DNA from: Actinomycetaceae bacterium
Lineage (GTDB): Bacteria > Actinomycetota > Actinomycetes > Actinomycetales > Actinomycetaceae
Direction of reading: 5' to 3'
Length of the DNA: 38,731 nt
Assembly: GCA_030540715.1 (NCBI GenBank)
Contig: JAUNVQ010000024.1
Location: 1 to 38,731, forward strand
Shown: positions 1-6,774 of the stretch, one piece after another
Numbering within the stretch: position 1 is the first letter of the stretch
How the letters are laid out: every line of letters starts with the position of its first letter
Program-made: the position numbers and the translations under genes
Notes under the pieces: generated by a model
Database searches by the model: none
What the model was told of the DNA's origin: nothing
Seen by the model: only the letters and a program-made list of their open reading frames with translations

Positions 1-290
1 AACTTCGCCTCACACAGCACTTGGAAGCCATTACAAATACCAAGCACAGGCATACCGCCGCGCGCAGCCTCAATAACTTCACTCATCACAGGTGCAAGCG
101 ACGCAATTGCTCCGCAGCGTAAATAATCGCCATAGGAGAACCCGCCGGGTAAAACGATTGCATCAACCCCGCGCAGGTCAGAATCCTTATGCCACAGTTC
201 GACTGCATCAGCACCGGCAAGTTTTACTGCCCGCTGAGCATCATGATCATCAAGTGTTCCAGGAAATGTTACAACACCAATGGAAGCCAT
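1..290 (-). CDS. purQ: Phosphoribosylformylglycinamidine synthase subunit PurQ (5' part only)
   Basis: The glutamine amidotransferase subunit of FGAM synthase supplies ammonia to PurL in the fourth step of de novo purine synthesis. About 96 residues are present and the gene runs off the left edge. The visible part starts [20 protein letters not shown] and contains the [13 protein letters not shown] block and the nucleophile-elbow motif GICNGFQ, whose Cys is the catalytic residue of this triad amidotransferase family. The start is fixed by an AGGAGG ribosome binding site at 295-300 and by a one-base TAATG overlap with purS. The His/Glu part of the triad lies outside the window. It is the last visible gene of the csrA-purC-purS-purQ operon. 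Confidence 0.95.
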   Translation of the reverse strand, partial: MASIGVVTFPGTLDDHDAQRAVKLAGADAVELWHKDSDLRGVDAIVLPGGFSYGDYLRCGAIASLAPVMSEVIEAARGGMPVLGICNGFQVLCEAK

Positions 291-544
291 TATGCCTCCT
301 CATCAGCATGAACACTAACAACGTCTTCAATGATTGGGTTCGAAAGCAACTCATCTGCGGCTTTACGTGCAGCTTCAAGATGAGCTTCAGTAACCTCGCC
401 CTCAACATCCAGCTGGAAGCGTTTTCCTTGGCGCGCCCCAGAAAAACCAGCAAAGCCCATACGGTCAAGTGCTGCCGCAATAGCCTTGCCTTGAGGGTCA
501 AGAATTTCCGGCTTTGGCATGATTTCAACAATGATGCGTCCCAT
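290..544 (-). CDS. purS: Phosphoribosylformylglycinamidine synthase subunit PurS
   Basis: This is the small bridging subunit of the three-part FGAM synthase (PurL-PurQ-PurS) found in Gram-positive bacteria. The 84-residue length is normal for the family. The sequence shows the typical ferredoxin-like pattern: an N-terminal strand ([17 protein letters not shown]), a helix, the conserved [10 protein letters not shown] strand and a C-terminal helix ending [13 protein letters not shown]. The stop overlaps the purQ start by one base. The start lies two bases after the purC stop, so translation is probably coupled along the operon. Confidence 0.95.
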   Translation of the reverse strand: MGRIIVEIMPKPEILDPQGKAIAAALDRMGFAGFSGARQGKRFQLDVEGEVTEAHLEAARKAADELLSNPIIEDVVSVHADEEA

Positions 545-546
545 AA

Positions 547-1692
547 CTATCCTTTCAGCTGGGAATTTGTGTTTTCGAAGGGCGTAAGTGTCTCCACCGG
601 CTCCATAGACTGGTCGGCCTGCTTCGCAGGTGTGGCAGTCTTGGCAGAAGTTGGGTTATTTGTAGATACAGAGCTGCCTGCTGTCTGGAACTTTGTTCCT
701 GCGAGCATCTCAAAGGCTTCAATATATCGAGCACGTGTTTGTTCCACAACCTCATCGGGTAGTTCAGGAGGTTCTTCACCACTGTGACGATCCCACCCAG
801 ATTCGGCAGATGTGAGCCAATCACGTACGTACTGTTTATCAAATGATGGCGTCACGCGCCCCTCAACCCACTGGTCAGCAGGCCAAAAACGCGATGAATC
901 AGGTGTCAACACTTCATCACCTAACACCAATGTCGCCAGCACATCCCCCGCCGAATCCGGCAGGTATCCGAACTCAAACTTGGTGTCAGCCAAGATAATG
1001 CCGCACCTAGCGGCAATATCGCGAGCACGCTCATATACAGCTATCGATACATCGCGCAGCCGTTCGGCATCACTTCGGCCAATACGTTGTGCTACCTGGT
1101 CGAATGTAATATTTTCATCGTGTTCACCAACGTTGGCTTTCGCTGCTGGGGTGAAAATCGGTTGTTCCAGTCGCGAGGCCTCAACCAGTCCAGCAGGTAG
1201 TCGATGTCCACAGACCTGTCCGGTCTCTTGGTAATCAACCAGCCCTGATCCCGTAAGATATCCGCGCACCACACACTCAATGGGATACATCTGCAAGTTG
1301 TGGCAGATGACAGCACGATCACGTACAACTTGAGGAATAGCAGCATCGGCCTCTGACATTATATGACTATCAACCAGTGGCGCTAACTGCTGAAACCACC
1401 ATCTGCTCATTTGCGTTAGAATCGCGCCTTTATCGGGAATCGGCGTGGGAAGAATAAAGTCATAAGCCGAGATCCTGTCAGAAGCCACCAATAGTAGCCG
1501 TTTTGCTGAATCGACGGTGTCATCTTCGGGAATGTAAAGGTCACGAACCTTGCCTGAACGAACATGTTTCCATCCTGGCAGGTCACAGTTGGTGGCATGA
1601 TATGTGACGGCGCTGGAAGGGTAAGCCGATACGCAAGAAACCGCAGACAATTTGGAGGCGGCAATATCGGTATCACGTCTCATAGTTGCCAT
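547..1692 (-). CDS. purC: SAICAR synthetase PurC with N- and C-terminal extensions
   Basis: Phosphoribosylaminoimidazole-succinocarboxamide synthase joins CAIR and aspartate using ATP. The family core is clear: HVRSGKVRDLY near residue 42, LLVASDRISAYD, the CVVRGYLTGSG signature, ANVGEHDENITF, ADTKFEFG and the PDSSRFWP/SFDKQYVRDWL block. At 381 residues it is longer than the ~300-residue actinobacterial enzyme. The excess is ~25 residues at the N-terminus and a ~50-residue Ser/Thr-rich tail of no recognisable fold. The start lies only four bases after the csrA stop and has no Shine-Dalgarno sequence before it, which suggests translational coupling to csrA. A second in-frame ATG lies three codons downstream. 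Confidence 0.95.
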   Translation of the reverse strand: MATMRRDTDIAASKLSAVSCVSAYPSSAVTYHATNCDLPGWKHVRSGKVRDLYIPEDDTVDSAKRLLLVASDRISAYDFILPTPIPDKGAILTQMSRWWFQQLAPLVDSHIMSEADAAIPQVVRDRAVICHNLQMYPIECVVRGYLTGSGLVDYQETGQVCGHRLPAGLVEASRLEQPIFTPAAKANVGEHDENITFDQVAQRIGRSDAERLRDVSIAVYERARDIAARCGIILADTKFEFGYLPDSAGDVLATLVLGDEVLTPDSSRFWPADQWVEGRVTPSFDKQYVRDWLTSAESGWDRHSGEEPPELPDEVVEQTRARYIEAFEMLAGTKFQTAGSSVSTNNPTSAKTATPAKQADQSMEPVETLTPFENTNSQLKG

Positions 1693-1696
1693 TGGT

Positions 1697-2014
1697 TTAG
1701 GGCTTTGACGGTCGTGGATTCTTCGTCGACTTTGCTGTAGGTGTACCCTTGGATACCCGTACAGTCTTTACAGGCTTCTGTTTGTCAGTCTGTTGCTGTT
1801 CGCGTTCCTTTTTTGCTGCCTCTAAACGTGCTTTCTTAAAGTCTTTTGGTTCACGAATACGCGCGGGATCTAGCAGCTCTCCGCGGCGAATCTTCGTTGA
1901 ACGCGGCGCATCTATACCAATACGAACAGCATCTCGGTGACATTCCACAACGGTAATTTCAACATCATCGCCGATCATAATGGTCTCGCCATCGCGGCGG
2001 GTGAGCACTAACAT
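1697..2014 (-). CDS. csrA: CsrA/RsmA-family RNA-binding regulator with long basic tail
   Basis: CsrA dimers bind GGA motifs in mRNA leaders and block or stabilise translation. Residues 1-55 match the family closely: MLVLTRRDGETIMIGDD, ITVVE, VRIGIDAP and IRRGELL, where the second Arg of IRR sits at the position of the RNA-binding Arg44. CsrA is usually 60-75 residues. Here a further ~45 residues form a Lys/Arg/Gln/Pro-rich, probably disordered tail. The start at 2014 has a GGGAAG ribosome binding site. It is the first gene of a purine operon, with four bases between its stop and the purC start. In my knowledge actinobacterial csrA sits with flagellar genes, so this setting is odd. CsrA identity is secure from the core; its targets are unknown. 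Confidence 0.9.
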   Translation of the reverse strand: MLVLTRRDGETIMIGDDVEITVVECHRDAVRIGIDAPRSTKIRRGELLDPARIREPKDFKKARLEAAKKEREQQQTDKQKPVKTVRVSKGTPTAKSTKNPRPSKP

Positions 2015-2194
2015 ATTCTTCTTCCCTAATACGTGTCTAGCGAATTGTTATCGAAAATGGGAGTCGACACTTTCGTTTGCACCGGTTGTTAACGCAGGCT
2101 GGAAGTTCCCATACTACCTGTTTCGACTACGCATTTCCAAGGCTATCTAGTTCCTTCTACAGGTTCAAGATGCTCGTCGGTAACACTTACTTAC

Positions 2195-2225
2195 ATTATA
2201 GGTCAGTTAGTCGTTCTTCAAATAC
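2195..2225 (-). promoter_or_regulatory. Candidate promoter of the csrA-pur operon
   Basis: Reading the minus strand, a perfect TATAAT (2200-2195) is preceded by TTTGAA with a 16-base spacer. It overlaps the stop codon of the upstream gene. Initiation about seven bases downstream would give a csrA leader of ~175 nt. That leader carries several GGA motifs, including one in the ribosome binding site. Seen: the boxes. Inferred: their use. Confidence 0.5.
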
Positions 2226-3194
2226 CAATTCCCATTGCTTTGCTGTTGCGGGAGCTCCTTCAAGCAGGCTCACTGGCACAGATTGTTCAAGCATGTGACC
2301 AGGCATCTGAGCTTCCCAGACATTGAAAAATGCAAGTGCCTGCACTGATAGATGTCCTGGAAGATTTAACAACCATTTGTACAAGGTCTTAGGTTCCTCT
2401 AATGCGTTGACAACAACCCAGGTAGATGCAATATCTGTTTCTTCAATCATTTTCAGCGTCATGCGAGCGTGCGCTGGTGCGGCCGCATCAATAAACACTA
2501 CGTAACAGGTAGCCTGACTGTGGTCTTGAAGAAGTTTTTGAAGGTCATCAGTGTTTCGTGCGCGAAGACCTTGACCTGGAAGAAGTGTTTTAGCGCCACA
2601 CAAAATCACATGAGCTTCACCCGGTGTTCGCATAGCCAGATGTCGCGCAGTAGAGATCGTCTGTTGAGCATCATCCATGTGCCCAAGTACCGCTACAGCC
2701 TGTTTTCCCGTGACGGCTTGGGGGCGAACAGGTTGCGGAATATACGAGCACAGTTTGGTAAGCGTCTTTGGGTGCATAGCCGTATATGAGTCTGGGATTC
2801 CAATCGATTTCAGATCGGCTTGCAACACGAGTCTTTCTTTTTCAGAGGGCGTAGTGTGGGACTCTACCTGCGATGTTGGTGTATGTGTAGCCACTGGTGG
2901 GGCTGATTTCTGTGGCGCTGTGCCATCTTGGTCGTTATTGCCACCACGGAGATGTCCATAAGAATTCGACTGTTCTTCGCGTTGCTGTTCAAGAAAGCTC
3001 TGCGCCTTTGCTCGAAGTGCCGCACTGCGAGATGCTCGCCGCGAACCACGCACTCGATAAAGCAGGGCATCCAGATCGCGGTTCAGTCGTTCAGCTTCGT
3101 CATCAACCTGTTCGCTAAACTGTGCACGCGTTTGCGCCAAAAGCTGCTCTAATGCCTGGTCAGATGGGATATGCGACATATCTTTTGACTCCAT
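2196..3194 (-). CDS. Unrecognised protein with degenerate FlhF/SRP-GTPase-like C-terminal half
   Basis: The 332-residue soluble protein has no signal peptide or membrane segment. Residues 1-80 are charged and helical with many Glu/Arg/Ala, probably coiled coil; residues 80-120 are a Gln/Thr/Ser linker. The C-terminal ~220 residues follow the FlhF/SRP GTPase pattern: LKSIGIP, a strand QAVAVLG where the P-loop would be, a strand CYVVFIDAA at the DTAGR position, WVVNAL-like WVVVNAL, and QALAFFNVWEA at the TKLDE position. All nucleotide-binding residues are missing: HMDDAQQT replaces GxGKTT. The start is supported by a GGAGG seven bases upstream. Next to csrA, this resembles actinobacterial flagellar loci, where I recall an FlhF-like ORF beside csrA. 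The assignment is inference; the ORF itself is solid. Confidence 0.75.
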   Translation of the reverse strand: MESKDMSHIPSDQALEQLLAQTRAQFSEQVDDEAERLNRDLDALLYRVRGSRRASRSAALRAKAQSFLEQQREEQSNSYGHLRGGNNDQDGTAPQKSAPPVATHTPTSQVESHTTPSEKERLVLQADLKSIGIPDSYTAMHPKTLTKLCSYIPQPVRPQAVTGKQAVAVLGHMDDAQQTISTARHLAMRTPGEAHVILCGAKTLLPGQGLRARNTDDLQKLLQDHSQATCYVVFIDAAAPAHARMTLKMIEETDIASTWVVVNALEEPKTLYKWLLNLPGHLSVQALAFFNVWEAQMPGHMLEQSVPVSLLEGAPATAKQWELVFEERLTDL

Positions 3195-3484
3195 CTGTTT
3201 ACCTCCGATAGTGGGGTCGTTTTCAACGCAGATTTTACATCGAAAATATGATGGAACTCTTATTTATAAGGTTCACTGCTTCCAGGATACCTGTGCGCAA
3301 GGTCAGCGCAAAGTCATGTTCATTGGTGCAACAGTCCCACTTCTTACCCAAATATGATCTACGTCTCGCAGATAAAATCATTCGTTCCTTTATTCCTCTT
3401 GGTTCTCAGACTTTTTCCGCATATCCTTGATGTAGGTTCGGAATGCCGAATTTTATTGATATATGTACCGACAGGAGGACATAC

Positions 3485-5335
3485 ATGCTCGACGTTGACA
3501 AGGTACTAACAGATGCCGGTCTTACCAATCCACACGTAATTGACTATGTGAAGGAATGGGCCGAGATCACACAACCGGAAAAAATTGAGGTGATTAGCGC
3601 TGACGATGACGCTCGTCTGATCAAAGAAGGTTTGGAAACAGGTGAAATCGCACCGGCTGGCAAAGGCAGGTACTATTCACGCTCCTATTACAAAGATACC
3701 GCTCGCAGTGAGGAACGCACTGTTGTTGCCACTGCCACAGAATCGGACAAGGGTGTATATAACAACTGGAAGCCTTCTGACGAGGTCAAAGACATCCAGA
3801 AGAAGCGCATGACCGGCTCTGCCAAAGGGAAGACAATGTACGTAATTCCCTACCTGATGGCTCCGCAGGGCTCCCCAATGGAAAAGTATGCTCGTGGTGT
3901 TCAGCTCACTGACAACCTCACCGTATGCTTGCATATTATTCGCATGGCACGCGTTGGTGCTCAGTATTTCGTGGATGTAGATGATCCCGATTACTTCGAG
4001 CGTTCAGTCCACGTCACAGGCGACCTGCCAAATCTTGGCCAAGGCACCGAAGATGACCAGCGTCTGTTTGCCACAGTTGCTGATGAACGCACAATTTTGC
4101 ACTTCGGTTCAAGCTATGGTGGCAACTGCTTGTTGAACAAGATTGCTCACGGCCTGCGCCAAGCAGCCTATGACGGCTGGAAGAATAACTTCCTTGGCGA
4201 ACAGTTCATGCTTATTGGTATCAAGGATAAAGAAACCGACAAGGAATACCACATTGCAGGTGGCTTCCCCTCTGCTTCGGGTAAAACAAACCTTGCTATG
4301 ATGCTTCCACCAGATGCTCTTGGTGACCGCTACGATGTGTACTTCTATGGTGATGACATTGTGTGGCTGTGGGTCAATGAAGACGGTGAAGTCTATGGCA
4401 TGAACCCAGAATACGGCACATTTGGTGTTGCTAAAGACACCAACTGGAAGACCAACCCAACCGCTATGAAGGCTATCGAAGAAGGCAACGAAACACTGTT
4501 TACTAACGTTGCTTACAACCCCGATACTCAAGAACTGTGGTGGGAAGGTAAAGACCCTGAACCACCAGTTGACGTTGAAGGTTGGTATGACTGGAAGGGC
4601 GAAAAGATTTCGGATCGTCCTAAGGAACGCCAGCGTTCGGGTGAAAAGGGTGACGAGTGGGCACACCCCAACTCACGCTTTACCGCTTCGCTGTCTGTTG
4701 TACCTAACATTGCTCCTAACTATGAAGCACCTGAGGGTGTGAAGATCGACGCCATTATCTTTGGTGGTCGTTGTAAAGACCGCGAGCCATTGGTTCGCGC
4801 ACTCACCGATCTGCCAAATGGCGTGTATGACGGTTTGACACTGGGAGCTGAAGCAACATTTGCTGCCGAAGGCAAGCAAGGTGTTTTGCGCTACGACCCC
4901 ATGTCAATGCGTCCATTCATGAGCTACCCAGAGGGCGACTACGCTGCACACTGGTTGAAGGTGCTTGGCGAAGCCAAAGAACTACCGATCTTTGCACACG
5001 TCAACTGGTTCCAGCGCGGTGAAGATGGTCGCTTCTTGTGGCCAGGCTACCGCGATAACTTGCGCGCTCTTCTGTGGCTGCTTGACTTCAAAGCAGGCCG
5101 CGTAAAGGGTAATGAAACCGCTGTTGGCGTCGTTCCAACACTGGAAGAACTGAACTTGGACGGCTTCGATGGTGACATCGATGACGTGAAGAAGGTTCTG
5201 GAAGTTGATTTGGACCGCTGGGCACAAGAACTTGAGATGCGCGAAGAGCATCTTAAGCAGTTCCCCTCACTCCCACAGGAGATTTGGGATGCCCACAACA
5301 AGATGGTTGAGGCTGTGAAAGAGGCTCGCGCCTAG
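3485..5335 (+). CDS. pckG: Phosphoenolpyruvate carboxykinase (GTP)
   Basis: The cytosolic enzyme interconverts oxaloacetate + GTP with PEP + CO2 + GDP, for gluconeogenesis or anaplerosis. At 616 residues it has the normal length. Diagnostic blocks are YGGNCLLNKIAHGLRQA, the P-loop GGFPSASGKTNLAMM (~residues 260-274), YFYGDDIVWLW (kinase-2/metal site), PNSRFTAS and GGRCKDREPLV. The start at 3485 is chosen because AGGAGG (3473-3478) lies six bases upstream; an ATG at 3443 would add 14 residues that include this ribosome binding site. Odd point: residue 265 is Ser, where GTP-type enzymes typically have the reactive Cys of FPSACGKTNLAM. The gene is monocistronic, with a palindromic terminator downstream. 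Confidence 0.97.
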   Translation: MLDVDKVLTDAGLTNPHVIDYVKEWAEITQPEKIEVISADDDARLIKEGLETGEIAPAGKGRYYSRSYYKDTARSEERTVVATATESDKGVYNNWKPSDEVKDIQKKRMTGSAKGKTMYVIPYLMAPQGSPMEKYARGVQLTDNLTVCLHIIRMARVGAQYFVDVDDPDYFERSVHVTGDLPNLGQGTEDDQRLFATVADERTILHFGSSYGGNCLLNKIAHGLRQAAYDGWKNNFLGEQFMLIGIKDKETDKEYHIAGGFPSASGKTNLAMMLPPDALGDRYDVYFYGDDIVWLWVNEDGEVYGMNPEYGTFGVAKDTNWKTNPTAMKAIEEGNETLFTNVAYNPDTQELWWEGKDPEPPVDVEGWYDWKGEKISDRPKERQRSGEKGDEWAHPNSRFTASLSVVPNIAPNYEAPEGVKIDAIIFGGRCKDREPLVRALTDLPNGVYDGLTLGAEATFAAEGKQGVLRYDPMSMRPFMSYPEGDYAAHWLKVLGEAKELPIFAHVNWFQRGEDGRFLWPGYRDNLRALLWLLDFKAGRVKGNETAVGVVPTLEELNLDGFDGDIDDVKKVLEVDLDRWAQELEMREEHLKQFPSLPQEIWDAHNKMVEAVKEARA

Positions 5336-5392
5336 CAGCATCTTTTATCCGTGTTAATGCTGTAGCTTCAACACGGGTAGTCATCGGCTTTT

Positions 5393-5430
5393 AAAGGGGT
5401 GGGTGCATGAATTCATGCACCCACCCCTTT
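5393..5430 (+). terminator. Perfect 38-bp palindrome, probable pckG terminator
   Basis: AAAGGGGTGGGTGCATGAA is followed directly by its own reverse complement. The RNA would fold into a stem of up to 17 bp with a minimal loop. CATGCTGTTTTTATA follows, so the T-run is a few bases late. It lies 57 bases after the pckG stop. Confidence 0.7.
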
Positions 5431-5596
5431 CATGCTGTTTTTATACTGTCTTATTGCTGCTTTGACTTGTGGGCTGCCTTCGTTTTCTTCCTCCCTGTTC
5501 ATAGTTACCACATCTCACCATAGCCCCTACACATCGATGAGCACGCTTCACCTCTTAGCCTGTAACTCCCACTGCCTCCTTAGTGCGGCGTGACAC

Positions 5597-5627
5597 AAAA
5601 AAGAGACCAGGCACGCTACCTGGTCTC
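5597..5627 (-). terminator. Intrinsic terminator of the small minus-strand transcript
   Basis: A 9-bp perfect stem (GAGACCAGG / CCTGGTCTC, 7-base loop) is followed on the minus strand by TTTTTT. It is the cleanest rho-independent terminator in the window. No annotated minus-strand gene lies just upstream of it, so it needs a transcript of its own. Confidence 0.85.
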
Positions 5628-5738
5628 CTTCACATATTTGGTTGTGATAACTAAGCGGTGGCGGGGTAAGGATACTGACCAATCCCTGAGGAAAGCATGG
5701 GGTCTTTTCTCTTCGGTCAGAAATCCTTCCGAAGCCAT
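5616..5738 (-). CDS. Possible 40-residue small protein inside the small transcript
   Basis: ATG at 5738-5736 is preceded by GAGGG (5751-5747) at an eight-base spacing. The frame stays open for 40 codons, starting MASEGFLTEEKRPHAFLRDW and ending VITTKYVKETR. Its stop TAG sits in the loop of the intrinsic terminator hairpin. The product would be soluble and moderately basic, with no membrane segment, and I do not recognise it. A 40-codon open frame is not rare by chance, so the case rests on the ribosome binding site and the promoter-to-terminator geometry. It may be a chance reading frame in a structured RNA. Confidence 0.35.
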   Translation of the reverse strand: MASEGFLTEEKRPHAFLRDWSVSLPRHRLVITTKYVKETR

Positions 5739-5770
5739 ATCCAATTCCCTCGCTTATGTTTTCTACTATA

Positions 5771-6079
5771 CGGTATATTTTTCAAAAAGAAAGTTCAAAA
5801 AAACTTAGATTACACCACTCCAATGTTTAACAAACTTTAACTACATGCATATATGCCTATCTTTTTAACTATTGTGAGAACCCTCCAATTATATTTTCTA
5901 CCATCTGGTAAATAAACTATGCACTCATAGTCGCATAACAACTTTCACTGAACACCTTAAAACGTCACCGCTGAACAGGCTTTTTGGAAACGAATACCAC
6001 CCACCCTTCTACCACCCACGCCCTCTCACACCAACACCCTTTCTGCAACCCAAATTCTTTCACATAGAAAAAAGTTAGG
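5771..6079. other. AT-rich gap without recognisable gene
   Basis: This stretch is markedly AT-rich compared with its neighbours and holds the upstream region of the small minus-strand transcript. A pyrimidine-rich plus strand at about 6000-6060 includes one AGAGGGCG octamer (reverse strand, 6019-6026). No convincing ORF or RNA gene is seen. Confidence 0.5.
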
Positions 6080-6409
6080 ATGAAAGACCCAAGAATTATG
6101 CTCATCACCCCAATTGGAGATTTCTGTGTCATTCATCACATTTTCAATTTTTTCGATATAAAATTTGTATGCACACAGCCCAACGCCCTCTCAAAGGCTT
6201 CCCATAATCGTTATGGCGTGCTAATTCATCGTACATTCGCCCGAATTAATCAGTACCATAGTGTGCATCAAGTAGCTCGACAGTGGGCACAGAGCTTGCC
6301 ACAGCTATCCCGGAAGGTAAGGTTCACACAGCACTATGACACAGTTAATGCAGTTATTGAAGCCACTTGCCTCATTGAAGAATTCATCAATTTTTTCATT
6401 AACAGTTGA
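6080..6409 (+). CDS. Doubtful hypothetical ORF, possibly the broken front part of the next gene
   Basis: This is a 109-codon open frame starting MKDPRIMLITPIGDF. The first ~30 residues look unlike a protein (hydrophobic, Phe/His-rich). The second half (RYGVLIHRTFARINQYHSVH and onward) looks more plausible. It overlaps the following ORF by 74 bases in another frame. Either one of the two is spurious, or a single gene has been split by a frameshift near 6340-6400. No family is recognised. Confidence 0.2.
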   Translation: MKDPRIMLITPIGDFCVIHHIFNFFDIKFVCTQPNALSKASHNRYGVLIHRTFARINQYHSVHQVARQWAQSLPQLSRKVRFTQHYDTVNAVIEATCLIEEFINFFINS

Positions 6410-6731
6410 CGGCGAACTATGGCAACTCACCTCGACCTCACATAACGATGACGTGTTTCACCTTATTGAGGCAAGGATTTTACGTCGCACCTACGGATTA
6501 CTTACCTACCAGCCAGAACTACCCGACGCTGTCTTACGCTCTATGTCTACTTCAGCACGTCAAGCCAAGGTTTGTGTTCTAGTTGACACTCATGCCCTGC
6601 TAGAACCAGAGGATGCTTATATCGTTGATCTGCGTCATCCCCTGGTTGTCAATGGTGCAACACTTCACGCCCAACAAATTGATCTTGGAAGCAGCTATCC
6701 GTCTTCCTTCACCGTTAAGAAGCTCCGCTAA
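6336..6731 (+). CDS. Hypothetical protein of 131 residues
   Basis: The residue composition is like a folded globular protein: LTVDGELWQLTSTSHNDDVF near residue 22, a helix ARILRRTYGLL, then strands KVCVLVDTHALL and AYIVDLRHPLVVNG. There is no signal peptide or membrane segment. The start is uncertain: only a weak GGAAGG lies ~18 bases upstream, and a second ATG follows four codons later. It converges on purD with a 43-base gap. I do not recognise the family and cannot assign a function. Confidence 0.45.
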   Translation: MTQLMQLLKPLASLKNSSIFSLTVDGELWQLTSTSHNDDVFHLIEARILRRTYGLLTYQPELPDAVLRSMSTSARQAKVCVLVDTHALLEPEDAYIVDLRHPLVVNGATLHAQQIDLGSSYPSSFTVKKLR

Positions 6732-6774
6732 AAATCGTCAGTCAAGAGCTTCAAAACACAGCACATTCAGCTAT

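Larger units (their letters stand above)
5597..5770 (-). ncRNA. Candidate small structured transcript with its own promoter and terminator
   Basis: On the minus strand a compact unit can be read: TATAGT (5770-5765) as a -10 box, about 135 nt of body, then the hairpin GAGACCAGG-loop-CCTGGTCTC followed by six T (5602-5597). The body has nested complementarity. TAAGCG (5756-5751) pairs with CGCTTA (5658-5653) as an outer stem. AAGGAT (5729-5724) pairs with ATCCTT, and CTGACC (5720-5715) with GGTCAG, as a 12-bp inner stem with a small bulge. Between the two stems lies an asymmetric open region. An outer stem, central bubble and inner stem is the general plan of 6S RNA, but I see no sequence proof of that family. 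A short ORF occupies the same transcript. Confidence 0.5.

Noticed and set aside
4109-4666. Long minus-strand frame (185 codons) inside pckG
   Set aside because: It is a shadow of the highly conserved pckG reading frame, with no start signals of its own.
5590-5808. Plus-strand 72-codon frame opposite the small transcript
   Set aside because: It has no ribosome binding site, its composition is unlike a protein, and it is the reverse complement of a hairpin-rich region with a minus-strand terminator.
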